From contig JACEFZ010003495.1 of assembly GCA_014155875.1 (NCBI GenBank), forward strand, positions 42,501-106,500: a stretch of DNA of 64,000 bases, given 5' to 3'. Within the stretch, counting starts at the first letter, position 1, and every line of letters starts with the position of its first letter. Positions 43,143 to 54,471 of this stretch are shown here, piece after piece. Origin of the DNA: Cepaea nemoralis (taxonomy: Eukaryota > Mollusca > Gastropoda > Stylommatophora > Helicidae). The notes under the pieces were generated by a model, which worked only from the letters and a program-made list of their open reading frames with translations, ran no database searches and was not told the origin of the DNA. Both the position numbers and the translations under genes were made by a program.

Positions 43143-43520
43143 CTCAATCCCCATCATCAGTAAAATTACAAAGATATATTCCTGAACACTTGCATTACAA
43201 CTGTCTTATTATAGATGTTGAATGATAAAGAAAACACGTAAAAACCACAAGAACAAGAAAAACACATGAAATAGATGGGGCACATCGACAGGAAAGGTGA
43301 AATAGAGAAATGTAGACAGTAGGATACCGGGCCCTTAAAGGAAGCAAAGAATAGTAACATTGTAACCTACCATAACTTTTGTGAGTGACAAACTCATGGG
43401 ATTGACCTGGGGTTCTCTACTCTTTCCCTGAAACACTTCAGCTGCAAAATCCAACCAAGCACAAAAACGGCAAAAAGGAATTTATATGTAAGAGGATCGA
43501 CATCATTGCACCGGGTTTTA
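43143..43520. other. no recognisable feature
   Basis: Nothing supported. Confidence 0.5.
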
Positions 43521-43524
43521 TCCC

Positions 43525-43700
43525 ATATGGCTCGATTTACCTCCGCAAAGCGGCCTGCCGAAAGTGCTGCGGTGACGACCCCGAAGAGTCTCCGAAAACC
43601 TTGCGCTTGTGAACCGAATGACAGATTCTGAAAACGAACCCACGACCTTCGGAGTGCAATGCGATTTGACCACTTCGCAGCGGGAACCCCTCTCCCACCT
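43525..43700 (-). mobile_element. SINE family D copy
   Basis: On the minus strand GCGAAGTGGTCAAATCGC and AGGTCGTGGGTTCGTTTTC, and further GGAGACTCTTCGGGGTC, match the head and body of the copy at 35322. Confidence 0.6.
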
Positions 43701-44379
43701 CAAACCACAGTGGAATAAGTCTTGACATAAGAAGAACTGTGTATAACCTGGGAAAGACAGCACTGGCGGTAGAAGAAATTAAGTGAAATAGAATTAGAAA
43801 TAGAGACGAATGGTATGGGCATGGGGAGGGCATGGCCGGAGCTTCAGGAGATAAGAAAGGCAACCTGGCGTGAGTTGCTTAAAAGGGCCTGTGTTAAAAT
43901 GGGGGTTAAAGGGCAGAGGAAGTAAAATTATAGATATGGGGGAAATTCTAGGCCGACGTGGCAGAGAAATACAGGGATAGAAGTACGTGAAATGCTGAAA
44001 CAATTGGGCACCGAATAATTTAAGCAACATCAACTTCATCAAAATAACAAATGGCAAAGAGAAGCATAAGAGCAGGATCACTATACTTGCAGCAGACAAG
44101 GCACAAGGAGAAGAAGAAGAAGCACGTACATAAATGTTGCCTAGTTTTTAATAGATTATTCAGTTGAGGTGTTGTAATCCAATAATCCTATTGTTTAAAA
44201 CTAAACATTTCTGATTTAATAAATATCTTCTTCTTGTTCACCTTCAAATGTGAATATGAATAAATGCAAAGAAAGCAGCGGTCAATGTAAGTTTGCTGAG
44301 ATCTCCATAGAGTTTGTCCTCACATGTTTAATAAATATGTTACATCTGATGCTGTTATATAAATTACTTTGTACAAGTA
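43701..44379. other. LINE-like 3' end and unassigned sequence
   Basis: CAGACAAGGCACAAGGAGAAGAAGAAG-type sequence at 44090-44125 looks like the GAA-repeat end of a retroposon, preceded by decayed sequence. The rest is unassigned. Confidence 0.4.
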
Positions 44380-46410
44380 TTAGTACAAGGGTCTGCAAGG
44401 TGTGGAATGTGCCTGGCCCTGCAGCCAGCAGGGTTAGGATCGGCTAGCCTCTCCCAGGAGGGGTGAAGAGCGAAAATTAGTAGCCTGCCGATGACCCGCA
44501 GACTACACAAGTCAACCCCCACCTCCGCGTGGTGCAGACCGGGCAACCATGACCGCGAGGTCATGGGCTAACGGGGCTATGGCTCGCCATAGGGGATGGA
44601 CTCCCTGTGGTCAGATTAGTGTCCTAAACCTGCGACTGGCCTAGCAAGCCGGCAGGGGATCTTCATACTGCTCGTAGAAAAACTAAGAAGTATAAACGGA
44701 CTGATCCAACTGAAATAATTAACAGCGAAAATGGAGAACCAATAAGTGAACAAAAACAAATCCTAATAAGATGGAAGCAGTATTTCGAACAACTTCTCAA
44801 CATCCCATCAGATGTCACAGGAATTCAAGAGACCTATACAGATGTCACCGAAGAACTAGAACCAGACATACTAAAAGAAGAAATTATAGAAGCCATCAGA
44901 TTAGCCCCATTGAACAAATCACCAGGACAGGATGAAATACCAAATGAACTAATTAAAGCAGCAAGAGAAGTAGGAACAGCTTGGCTACATAGACTATTCA
45001 ATCATGTTTGGGTAGAACAACAGACACCACGAGATTGGGGAAATGCCATAATTATCCCAATTTGGAAAAACAAAGGCAGCAAAAGAGACTGCACACAATA
45101 CAGAGGCATTTCACTGTTGAGTCATACTGGGAAAATATTTTGCAAAATTCTTGAAAAAAGATTACGAACTACTTTAGAACCCCAGCTAAGCGAAACACAA
45201 CTTGGATTTAGGAAAAACAAAGGATGCACAGATGCAATTTTTGCTCTTAGACAACTTATAGAAAAATCAATCGAATTCAATGAAACACTCTACTTAGCCT
45301 TTGTCGACCCAGAAAAGGCATTCGATAGAGTAGATAGAAACAAGTTGTGGCAAATCCTTAAACAATATGGAGTGAGTACACATCTAACAAACCTTTGTAG
45401 AAGTTTATACAACAACAGTGAATGCATAGTGAGAGCAACTGGAGGACACTCAGAACCCTTCACCATAAGATCTGGAGTACGACAAGGTTGTGTCCTGTCC
45501 CCTCTCTTGTTCATAACATATATAGACAACATATGTAAAGAAACCAGCCAAGCAGAGATAGCAAGAATACCACATGACGAGAACACAGAAGAAGAACCAT
45601 CTGCAAATCTAACCATTAGAGAACTCCTGTTTGCGGACGACCAAGCACTAATAGCAAAATCAGAAGCTGAATTACAAGACCACATGAATAGTCTAAACGA
45701 AATGTGTAGGGAACATAACATGAAAATTAGCACAAGCAAAACAGAGGTAATGACTATAACTAAAGAAGAACAAACAACAACAATTCACCTAAACGAACAT
45801 CCCTTGAAACAAGTAAAGAGTTTCAAGTACCTGGGAAGTATAATATCATCAAATGGCAGATCAGAAGACGAGATCGAAAATAGGTGCAATAAGGCAAATC
45901 AACTCATTGGACAAATGGCACCAATACTAAAGAACAAACATGTATCAGTAACTACTAAGAAAGCACTTTACAACACAATCTTCCTACCAACTCTATGCTA
46001 CCAATGCCACACCTGAACAATGACAGAAAAAAGAGAAAACAAAATCACAACAACAGAAATGAGGTTCCTGAGAAGAATACTCAACGTATCAAGAAGAGAT
46101 AAGATCAGAAATGAAGAAATCAGGACTAAAGTGGGGGTTAAAGCAGCACTAGATTTTATTAGAAAGCAGCAAGTCAAATGGTTTGGCCATGCAAGTAGGT
46201 TACCAGTCAACAGCATACCACAACAAGCAATGATGTACAGACCAGATGGAAACAGAGGAAGAGGCCGACCACGTAAACGTTGGACGGAGGGAATAGCAGA
46301 GTCCATGGGAATATCGATATATGAAGCCCATAATCGGGCACTCTCACGAAGTTTATACTTCACCTCGACACCGCAAGGTACAAGAGGAACTTGATGAGAT
46401 GAGATGAGAA
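44380..46410 (+). pseudogene. RTE-like LINE: intact RT frame but for one stop, endonuclease deleted
   Basis: A 5' region (44380-44660, GC-rich, with GTGCAGACCGGGCAACC) joins directly to RT sequence; the endonuclease has been lost. From about 44692 one frame gives ILIRWKQYFEQLLN, NKSPGQDEIPNELIKAAREV, QYRGISLLSHTGKIFCKILE, ETQLGFRKNKGCTDAIFALR, LAFVDPEKAFDRVD, SGVRQGCVLSPLLF, LLFADDQALIAKSE (catalytic ADD) and FKYLGSIISSNGRSEDEI. At 46014 a TGA falls where this family usually has Trp; the same frame then runs on to 46394. The tail is a GATGA repeat. Confidence 0.88.
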
Positions 46411-46542
46411 GTATTTATAATCATTATTTCGTAAATGTCTGATACCTGTATGTCAACAGTATGGACTTTCTTACAAACAAGGCATTGTATGTTTATAAAT
46501 AAACACACACGTATTGTACGGCACTCGTAGAAGTAGAAAAAG

Positions 46543-46751
46543 GAAGTAGAGACTAGAAGACGCACTAGACAACATAACAATGAATTTAGTTGCATTACCA
46601 ACATAGGGGTGTCTAGTTGGTCACGCATGGAAGTACACTTATTCATGCAGCGAGGTGCCTTCGTCATTTGGAGGTGAAAATTTCGAATCCCGGTCGGTAA
46701 CTACAGCTTTCAAATGTTACGTTGTCTAGTGCGTCCTCTAGTCTCTACTTC
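46543..46751. repeat. 36-bp inverted repeat using LINE coding sequence
   Basis: 46543-46578 and 46716-46751 are reverse complements with two mismatches in 36. The right arm is the start of the LINE frame at 46722; the left arm is an inverted copy, about 140 bp away. Confidence 0.8.
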
Positions 46752-47726
46752 TTATACGCCAACTCAGAGGCGGACATGCATCATAATGTTTCAGCTTTCT
46801 CACATGCCTGTGCCAACTTTGGGCTCAATATCAATTTGGAGAAGACTGTAGTTATGTACCAGCCAGCTCCAGGGAATAATCACACTGTGCCGAATATCAA
46901 AGTGAATGATCATAGACTAAGTGTTGTGGACAAATTCACCTATCTTGGCAGCACTGTGTCACAAGCTGCCACAATTGATGATGAAGTGAATGCAAGAATC
47001 TCCAAGGCCAGCGCGGCCTTTGGCAGACTGTACAAGAATGTATGGGACAGAACTGGAATAAGCCTGCAAACAAAGCTAAAAGTCTACAAAGCAGTTGTAT
47101 TATCCACACTGCTATATGCTTGTGAAACCTGGACTGTTGATCAGCGACTCGCTAGGAAATTAAACCACTTCCACACAGTCTGCCTAAGGAAGCTACTGAA
47201 GATTAAATGGCAAGACAACATTCCAGACACTGAAGTCCTAGAAATAACGTCCATGTCCAGTATCCACACTCTACTGATGAAGAATCAGATTCTCTGGGCT
47301 GGTCACTTGACTCGCATGCCAAATCACAGACTCCCTAAACGAATTTTTTACAGCGAACTGCGTTGTGGTAAACGCTCCCAAGGTGGCCAGAGGAAACGCT
47401 TTAAAGACACTCTGAAAATCTCACTGAATGCTTTTGTAATTCATCATGACACCTGGGAGGCTGCAGCCAGAGACCGAAATTCGTGGCGTGCATCATTACG
47501 TAAGGGTGCAGTCATATGTGAGGCAACCAGGACTGCAAGAGCTGTGAAGAAAAAGCAGGACAGAAAAACCACTGCAGGAAATCCTCCTCCAGAAACGTCA
47601 AGCAATCTTTGCCCACATTGTCAAAGAACATTTCGAGCCAAAATAGGCCTTATCAGCTATCTTAGAACCCACGGCTCCATACCTTCAACCCCACTGGATG
47701 AAATGAATGGTCATCATCATTTTTGA
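46722..47726 (+). pseudogene. 5'-truncated LINE: RT thumb and C-terminal zinc finger (334-codon frame)
   Basis: Open frame without the RT catalytic palm: NSEADMHHNVSAFSHACANF, FTYLGSTVSQAATIDDEVNA, STLLYACETWTVDQRLARKL, ILWAGHLTRMPNHRLPKRIF. A degenerate zinc finger CPHCQRTFRAKIGLISYLR ends it; the position where the first His is expected is Tyr. The undamaged frame suggests a young insertion. The true start is lost. Confidence 0.85.
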
Positions 47727-47737
47727 TGGACAAACAA

Positions 47738-47872
47738 CAAACATAGACAAATCAGCGTTCGGAGGGCGATGTAGTAATTGTCACACCGGTTGCCTTTACT
47801 TCCCAAGACACTTCCTGGCATCCAATTTAGTCTGGGCCAACCTGGCAGGTCGATGTGAACCTTTTCAGCTGT
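47738..47872 (-). mobile_element. SINE family C fragment
   Basis: AAATCAGCGTTCGGAGGGCG, CCTTTACTTCCCAAGAC and TTTAGTCTGGGCCAACCTGG follow the family order; the head is missing. Confidence 0.55.
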
Positions 47873-47935
47873 ATGAGTGAAATCACTTCACTATGCATAC
47901 ATTTTAGTTTTACATTGAAAAGTTAGTTGCATATC

Positions 47936-49834
47936 TTTTACAGGCTTAGGAGTCAACGCTGGCATTTTTGTGGCTGTTCGTGTCTCCTGGGCAAGATTAC
48001 CATTGCTTTCTGAACGACCGGCACCCATACCATTTCATTAAAAAAAATAAAACAACGTAAGGCAGTCTGTTGTCAAATCACCCACAGCTGTGTTTCGAAC
48101 GCTGTATCTCCCCCGATGTGTCTCCACCATGCCGTGGTGGGGTGGCTTGCGTGTCCCATCGACCCCATTTGCTTGCCGATAGATGAAAACTACGTATCGG
48201 ACAGCTTATGGGATAGGGGCCAGACTAAAAGAGACACAACCTGCTGCTCTGCAGGTAGACTGAGGATAGCAGTCAAAAGTTTAAATCAGGCGCACGAAGG
48301 CAGAATTTCTTGGTCCGGACAATACTCTAAGGCTCTCTGTCGAGGGTTTAGGCTAAAGGCCTCTAAGCCACAAACCCTCGGATGTGAGAGCCGGGCCGAT
48401 ACCCACCTACCGAAAAATAGAGGTGGGATACTGAGCACGCTACATGCCCAGTTCTGATACTTGTTCGAAGGCTCTCAGCTGGGGGATACGAGGGATTCCC
48501 GAATGAGAGGGCCTGTACGTTTCTCGTTCACTGCTGCAAGGAGGTAAGGTGCTGAGCCGGCAGCACATGTAGCCTACCCCGTGAGCGAGTACTAAAATGC
48601 AGAAAGTGTCCCTGTCGAATGAAATGGCTACGAAAACTGTCTGTATCTAACTCATAGTGTAGACAAAAGTGAAAAAAACGTTTCAATAACACGAAATGGA
48701 ACGCACGGCTAGCGAATCCATTGCGTGGTCCGAAGTCAAAGCAAAAGCTTACCGAGTGGATATCGCCCGCAGTATGACCGTTCCTGGTGTGTGCTTGAGC
48801 GACCAGTGGCAAGCGAGATGCCCAACACATGGAAGTGAGGAACTAAAGTAGTCATGAGCAGGACGTCGCAACTCCTTAGGTGAGCCCAGTCTCAGAGCAA
48901 TATGTGCCGGCTCTGCAATTATGGAAGCCTCCTTGGATAGCCTTGGATAGGCCCATGGTCTGCCCCTGCCTTCTCTTGAGGGTTTGTCCGTGATGTCGAT
49001 GATCGTTCTATCTTGACAAGCTGAGATGTGGGCGACATTACAACAATAAGTCTAACGTGCCTCGAAACCCGAGGAAGGCTAACCTCATTAAAAAATGCCC
49101 GCTGAAGTCGGAAGTGCCGTCCTATGGGTGGCAAACTAAAAATTGGCACCACGCATCTACGTCCGAGTGAAATGTCTCGTCCGAATGTCTCTCGTGCTAG
49201 GAACAGCTCTGACTACCTAGTTTCCGAATTCCGCTCTTGTTCGGAACAGCTCTGACTAGGTAGTTTTCCGAATGTCTGCCGTGACTGGAACAGCTCTGAC
49301 GGGCACACGGACAAGCACATGTCCGAAAATTCGCTGAGTGGATACCGTCTGCAGACCTGTCTTGTTTGTGCAGGAACGGCCCGGGGCGAACGAAATGCCC
49401 AATATATTGAAGTGAGGAATTAAAGCAGCCATGAGCAGGACGTGACGATTCCCTCGGTGAGCCCAGCACCAGAGCGTTATGTGTCGGCTCTGCAATTATG
49501 GAAGCCACCCAGGATGGCGGAAAATGCTATGGACTGTCCCTGCCTTCATTTGAGGGATGAACGTGCAGTCTTTGACTGTTCCAACTTGACCAGCTGGGAG
49601 GTGGACTGTACCACAAAAGTGAGAGTCTCCCAGGAATGCTAACTTGGTCAAAAATGCACGCTAAAAGTCGGATGTGTTGGCCTTAGGGTTCCACCCAAGG
49701 GTGCCTAACGAGACACACCGCAATCTCATCTGAAAAAAAAAAAACACTTCGGATGAACGCAAAGAAGAAGAAGAAGAACGCTGTATACGGGATTACGAAC
49801 TGCATGCGTAACCCTTTCGCCACGGAGCGGGTTT
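47936..49834 (-). mobile_element. SINE family A copy, split by the (GAA)n-tailed retroposon
   Basis: The tail half is 47936-48096 and the head half about 49787-49834 (ACGGGATTACGAACTGC). Together they rebuild a normal family A SINE once the inserted element and one copy of its target duplication are set aside. Confidence 0.85.
48108..49775 (+). mobile_element. (GAA)n-tailed retroposon, copy 2 (full length, 1668 bp)
   Basis: Flanked by the perfect 11-bp duplication GAACGCTGTAT (48097-48107 and 49776-49786). Starts CCCCCGATGTGTCTCCACC just inside the left end, followed by ATGCCGTGGTGGGG. The interior holds three copies of GGAACAGCTCTGAC near 49199-49300 and an imperfect hairpin near 48340-48385 (CGAGGGTTT and AAACCCTCG). 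Ends with an A-run, CACTTCGGATGAACGC and (GAA)n. The longest frame is about 110 codons and has no domain I recognise. Likely moved by a LINE enzyme. Confidence 0.88.
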
Positions 49835-49911
49835 TACATTACATGCGTTAAAATGCCATGACTGTGTGAACTGATACACAACGAATATCTTACAATACAT
49901 GTTGACTGGCC

Positions 49912-50110
49912 TTTGCAGGATGTTGTAATCGATCTCAGGCTAACTTTCAATGCGATTGTAGGATCAGTAGTTTGTCAATGCTTTCTGAACGAGAAGTGAA
50001 CGTTGAGGTTCAACTTAATGCCGGCGTAGGGGTTGAACCGTCTACCTTGTCATCAGTGCACCAGAACTTTCAGAGCCAGAGCTCTTATCCTTTCTACTAC
50101 GCCAGCGAAT
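49912..50110 (-). mobile_element. chimeric SINE: family A tail, family B-like head
   Basis: The left part (GATCAGTAGTTTGTCAATGC) is family A tail; the right part (GGGGTTGAACCGTCTACC, CATCAGTGCACCAG, CTCTTATCC) resembles the family B head. Confidence 0.6.
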
Positions 50111-50115
50111 CAACA

Positions 50116-50427
50116 ATATATAACATGATAATCAGTGTAAACATTCACAAATATATGATACACATAACTTCATTGCGTATACACATTGGTAACTAATATA
50201 ACATATGTTGGACAACAATATCCATGTAGAATCATACATAAAAAGAAAACTTAACTATATATAACATATGATAATCAGTGTAAACATTCACAAATATATG
50301 ATACACATAACTTCATTGCGTATACACATTGGTAACTAATATAACATATGTTGGACAACAATATCCATGTAGAATCATACATAAAAAGAAAACTTAACTA
50401 TATATAACATATGATAATCAGTACAAC
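50116..50427. repeat. 143-bp tandem duplication
   Basis: Units beginning GATAATCAGTGTAAAC at 50127 and 50270 look identical; a third, partial unit starts at 50413. AT-rich, non-coding. Confidence 0.92.
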
Positions 50428-50619
50428 ATATGACAGACGAACTTCACGATCCATACATTGTACTTTAATATAATATATGTTGTTATACGATGCATATCCT
50501 AAATTATATACAGAATGAATTCTAACCAATACACACCATAAGATGATCGGGATAAACATTCACAGCTGTATGATAGACAAAACGTCATTATACACGCATT
50601 ATAACTAAACTAAGCTATT

Positions 50620-50990
50620 GCTGCAGGAAGAAATACCAAAACACCTTGGTGCCACGGTTGGTCGTCACCTAACATGGAAAACAGCATGTTAAGACAAATC
50701 GAACAAGAGCAAGGCAACGAAAGGCAATCATGAAATTTATTGCTGGTACAGTATAGGAAGCAAACGAGAAAGTTCTCAAGAATCTATACATTGGACAAGT
50801 GAGGCCAGTCCTTGGATGCGGTATTGCAACTTAAGCAAAAGCAACTAAATTACACCTTAATAAAATAATAAAATTCCAAAATTAAGGAATGCTCATCATA
50901 ACTAGAGGCATGGAAGCACCTATTAATATACCGCAAGACAGAAGAAATAGTAGAGACCAGCAATAAAAGGAACAACTTAAAAGACTGCCA
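50620..50990 (+). pseudogene. LINE RT C-terminal remnant (I/Jockey-like)
   Basis: LGATVGRHLTWK, RARQRKAIMKFIAGTV, KVLKNLYIGQVRPVLGCGIA and IIKFQN.GMLIIT match the region just before RNase H in I/Jockey-like LINEs. No stop-free frame remains. Confidence 0.65.
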
Positions 50991-51527
50991 AACCATGCAC
51001 TGTGCATCAGGGGTTCAATGGTTTTGAAACGGGAGGCCTACAGCGAAAAAACTTTAACTATTATGACACACCTAGTACTCAGCAACTTGTGAATGGGTGT
51101 GAATGAGCAGACAAGCTGAAAAATATCTGATGGCTGTGAAAACGTGGTATCTGAGGAAAATGCAAAGAATACCATGGACAGAAAGAAATATCAATGATGA
51201 AGTCCTACAAGAAACAAATGAAAACCGTAAACTGATTAGATAACTTAGACGTAGACATCATCATCATCAAGTGCCCTGCCAGCTGGCGTAGGCGTTCATG
51301 GCTCTCCACAGTTCTCGGTCTTTGGTTTTCTGGATCAACTCTGCTGCTGATATTCCTCCGTGCCACCGTCTCAATCCATCCAGCATCATTTCTCTTGGTC
51401 TGCATCTGCCTCTCTTCCCCTCGATCTTTCCAGTTGTCACGATGTTCTCCAATGCCTCTCTTCTCATTACATGACCAAAGAAAGTTGTTTGTCTCTTTCT
51501 TACTGTTGTATATAGTGTTCTAGTTTC

Positions 51528-53649
51528 TTCTTCTCTTTTCGTTCATCCGGAGTGTTTTTTTTCCAGATGTGATTGCGGTGTGTCTGTTATGCGCCCTTGG
51601 GCCGAAACCCGTAGGCCAACACATTCGACGATAGCGTGCTTTTTTGACCAGGTAGCATTCCTGGGAGACTCTCACTTTTGTGGTGCCATCTACAACCCAG
51701 CTGGCCAAGGTTGAACGGTCGAAGACAACGGCCATCCCTCAAAGGAAGGCAGGGACAATCCATAGCATTTTCCGCCATCCAAGGTTGCTTCCATAGTTGC
51801 AGGGCCGACACATAGCGCCCTGGTTCTGGGCTTACCGAGGAAATCGTCACGTCCTGCTCATGGCTGCTTTAAATCCTCACTTCAATATATTGGGTATTTC
51901 GTTCCCCCCGTGCCGTTCCCGCACAAACCAGAGAGGTCGGCAGACGGTATCCACTCAGCGAGTTTTCGAACATGTGCTTGTCGTTGCGCCCGTCAGAGCT
52001 GTTCCAGGCACGACAGACATTCGGAAAACTACCTAGTCAGAGCTGTTCCGAACAAGAGCGGCATTCGGAAACTAGGTAGTCAGAGCTGTTCCTAGCACGA
52101 GAGACATTCGGACGAGACATTTCACTCGGACGTAATTGCGTAGTGTCAATTTTTAGTTTGCCACCCGTAGGACGACACTTCCGACTTCCGGCGGGCATTT
52201 TTTAACGAGGTTCGTCTTCCTCTGGTTTCGAGGCACGTTAGACTGTTGTGATGTCGCCAACATCTCAGCTGGTCAAGATAGAACGATCAACAACATCGTG
52301 GTCGGCCCTCAAGGGAAGGCAGGGGCAGACCATGGGCATTCCCTCGCTATCCAAGGCGGCTTCCATAATTCCAGAGCCGGCACATATTGCTCTGAGACTG
52401 GGCTCACCCGAGGAGTTGCCACGTCCTGCTCATGGCTGCTTTAGTTCCTCACTTCCATGTGTTGGGCATCTCGTTTGCCACTGATCGCTCAAAAACACAC
52501 CAGGAGCGGTCAGACTGCGAGCGACATCCACTCGGTAAGCTTTTGCTTTTGACTTCAGACCACGCAATAGGTTCGCTAGCCGTGCGTTCCATTTCGCGTC
52601 ATTGAGTTCTTCCACTTTTGTCTACACTCTCTATGAGTTAGATACAGACAGTTTTCGTAACCATTTCCTTCGACTGGGACACTTTTCTGACTTTTTGTAC
52701 TCGCTCACGAGGTAGGCTACATGTGCTGCCGGCTCAGCACCTTACCTTCGTGCAGCAGTGAACGAGAAACGGCCAGGCCCTCTCATCCGGGAATCCCTCA
52801 TATCCCCCAGCTGAGAGCCTTCGAACATGTATCAGACCTGAGCATGTAGCTTGCTCAGTATCACGCCTCTATTTTTCGGTAGGCGGGTATCTGCCCAGCT
52901 CTCAGATCCGAGGGTTTGTGGCTTAGCGGCGTTCAGCCACAGCCCTCGACAGGGAGCCTTAAGACAGTGGTTCTCAACTGGTGGGGAATTCCCCCCCCCC
53001 AGGGGGGAATTTTGGGGTTTCCAGGGGGGGGGGGGGATGAAGATTATTTCAAGATCGCGTTAATACAAGAACCGATTACTTAATCTTGTTTTTCCCTTCA
53101 TACTTTACACGTCTGTACGTATCACCCTTCTGAAATTCATTTTATAACGTAAGTAGACCCGCAAATCACATTTTATGTATATGTCTAGACTTGTTTTAGT
53201 ATGTGCTATTAAATTTAGCTTCAATTATTACATATACTGTGTAGGGGCAGGGGGACATTTTTAGGGAGGTAATACGAAGGGGGGGGGGGGAAATGACGTT
53301 CTAAAAGTATGGTAATGGGGGGGGGGGGAATGACGTCCTAAAAATATGGTGAGGGGGGGGGAATGACGTCCCAAAAATATGGCGAAGGGGGGAACAGACC
53401 AAAAAAGGCTGAGAACCACTGCCTTAAGAGTTTTGTCCGGACCAAGAACGTCTGCCTTCGTGCACCTGATTTAAATTTTTGACTGCTATCCTCAGTCAAA
53501 CTGCAGAGCAGCAGGTTGTGTCTCTCTTAGTCTGGTCCCTATCCCATAAGCTGTCCGATATGTAGTTTTTCATCCATCGGCAAGCAAATGGGGTCGATGG
53601 GACACGCAAGCTCCCCCACCACGTCAAGGTGGAGACACATCGGGGGAGG
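51528..53649 (-). mobile_element. (GAA)n-tailed retroposon, copy 3, third layer of the nest
   Basis: Flanked by the perfect 12-bp duplication TGTTCTAGTTTC (51516-51527 and 53650-53661). 2122 bp including a nested hAT MITE; without the MITE and its duplicated site it is about 1657 bp, close to copy 2. Both ends match copies 1 and 2. Confidence 0.9.
52965..53421. mobile_element. hAT-type MITE, 457 bp, innermost layer of the nest
   Basis: Ends CAGTGGTTCTCAAC and TGAGAACCACTG; perfect 8-bp duplication CCTTAAGA at 52957-52964 and 53422-53429. Contains long G-runs and three copies of a block like GGGGAATGACGTCC..AAATATGG near the right end. Confidence 0.92.
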
Positions 53650-53975
53650 TGTTCTAGTTTCATTAGCCTGTTTTAGGCAGTCGTCATTAGTTACTCTGGC
53701 AGTCCATGGAATTCTCAACATTCGTCGACGTAGACAGTCACAATTATTTGGACACTGCTATGAGAAGATATAATTGAAAGAACTTAGTGACAACTGGCAA
53801 GACTGGGGTGAAAAGAACAAGAGGAAGGCAGAGAAGTAATTACCAGGATGGCTTGGCCACGTGGTATGGTCGAGACAAGAACACAAAGCTGATCCACGAT
53901 TCTGGTGATAGCGTGAGATGGCGAAACATGACCGCCCACAGTTATCGGCACGGTATATGATGATGATGATTACTC

Positions 53976-54303
53976 AGCATATCAACAGCTAAACTCATTA
54001 ATGTTTGAAACAGACTTCCATCTTTGAGACCATACGGCTATCTGATAAACAAAAACATACCTGATATTGAGAAAAGGAACACTCAGAATAAATTTAAAAA
54101 AAAAAAAAAGAAAGAAAAGAAACACCATAAACTACATACGAGAACATTACCCACGCAGCACCTGGACGCATGCATACACAGACGGATCTGCAAAAAAAAA
54201 AAAAAAACCTCAATATAAAATGGATGTGGAGGGATTCTGGTAAATCTTAACAAATTGAGCAAAGAAGATACAATAAGTAGCTACCGGAAAGTTCTCGAGT
54301 AAC
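53976..54303. other. A-rich sequence, no recognisable feature
   Basis: Contains two A-runs (54097-54115 and 54192-54207). Nothing else supported. Confidence 0.5.
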
Positions 54304-54471
54304 GTGTGTGAGTGTGTGTGTGTGTGTGTGTGTGTTTGTGTGTGTGGGCGGGTGGGCGAGTGGGTGGGTGTACGTGCGTGTGGGTGTGTGGGTAAGTGTG
54401 TGTATGTGTGTGTGTGCGCGCGTTTGTGCGTATGTGTGTGTGTGTGTGTATGTGTGGGTGGGTGTGTACTG
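54304..54471. repeat. GT-rich microsatellite
   Basis: GT runs with GTGGGTGGG interruptions; open frames on both strands are artefacts. Confidence 0.95.

Larger units (their letters stand above)
51258..53722 (-). pseudogene. LINE family G fragment, second layer of the nest
   Basis: On the minus strand MLRIPWTARVTNDDCLKQAN and ETR (53721 down to 53650) continues without loss at 51527 with TLYTTVRKRQTTFFGHVMRR, then EALENIVTTGKIEGKRGR and MMLDGLRRWHGG, and ends in a GATGAT-type tail at 51258. The two halves are separated by the (GAA)n-tailed retroposon. Confidence 0.85.
51100..53975 (+). pseudogene. LINE family F fragment, outer layer of a four-level nest
   Basis: Left piece 51100-51257: EKYLMAVKTWYLRKMQRIPW, VLQETNENRKLIR. 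Right piece 53723-53975: RRRQSQLFGHCYEKI and the family F 3' end to an ATG-repeat tail. GACGTAGAC is present at both junctions (about 51249-51257 and 53723-53735), a target duplication for the inserted LINE G. Confidence 0.8.
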
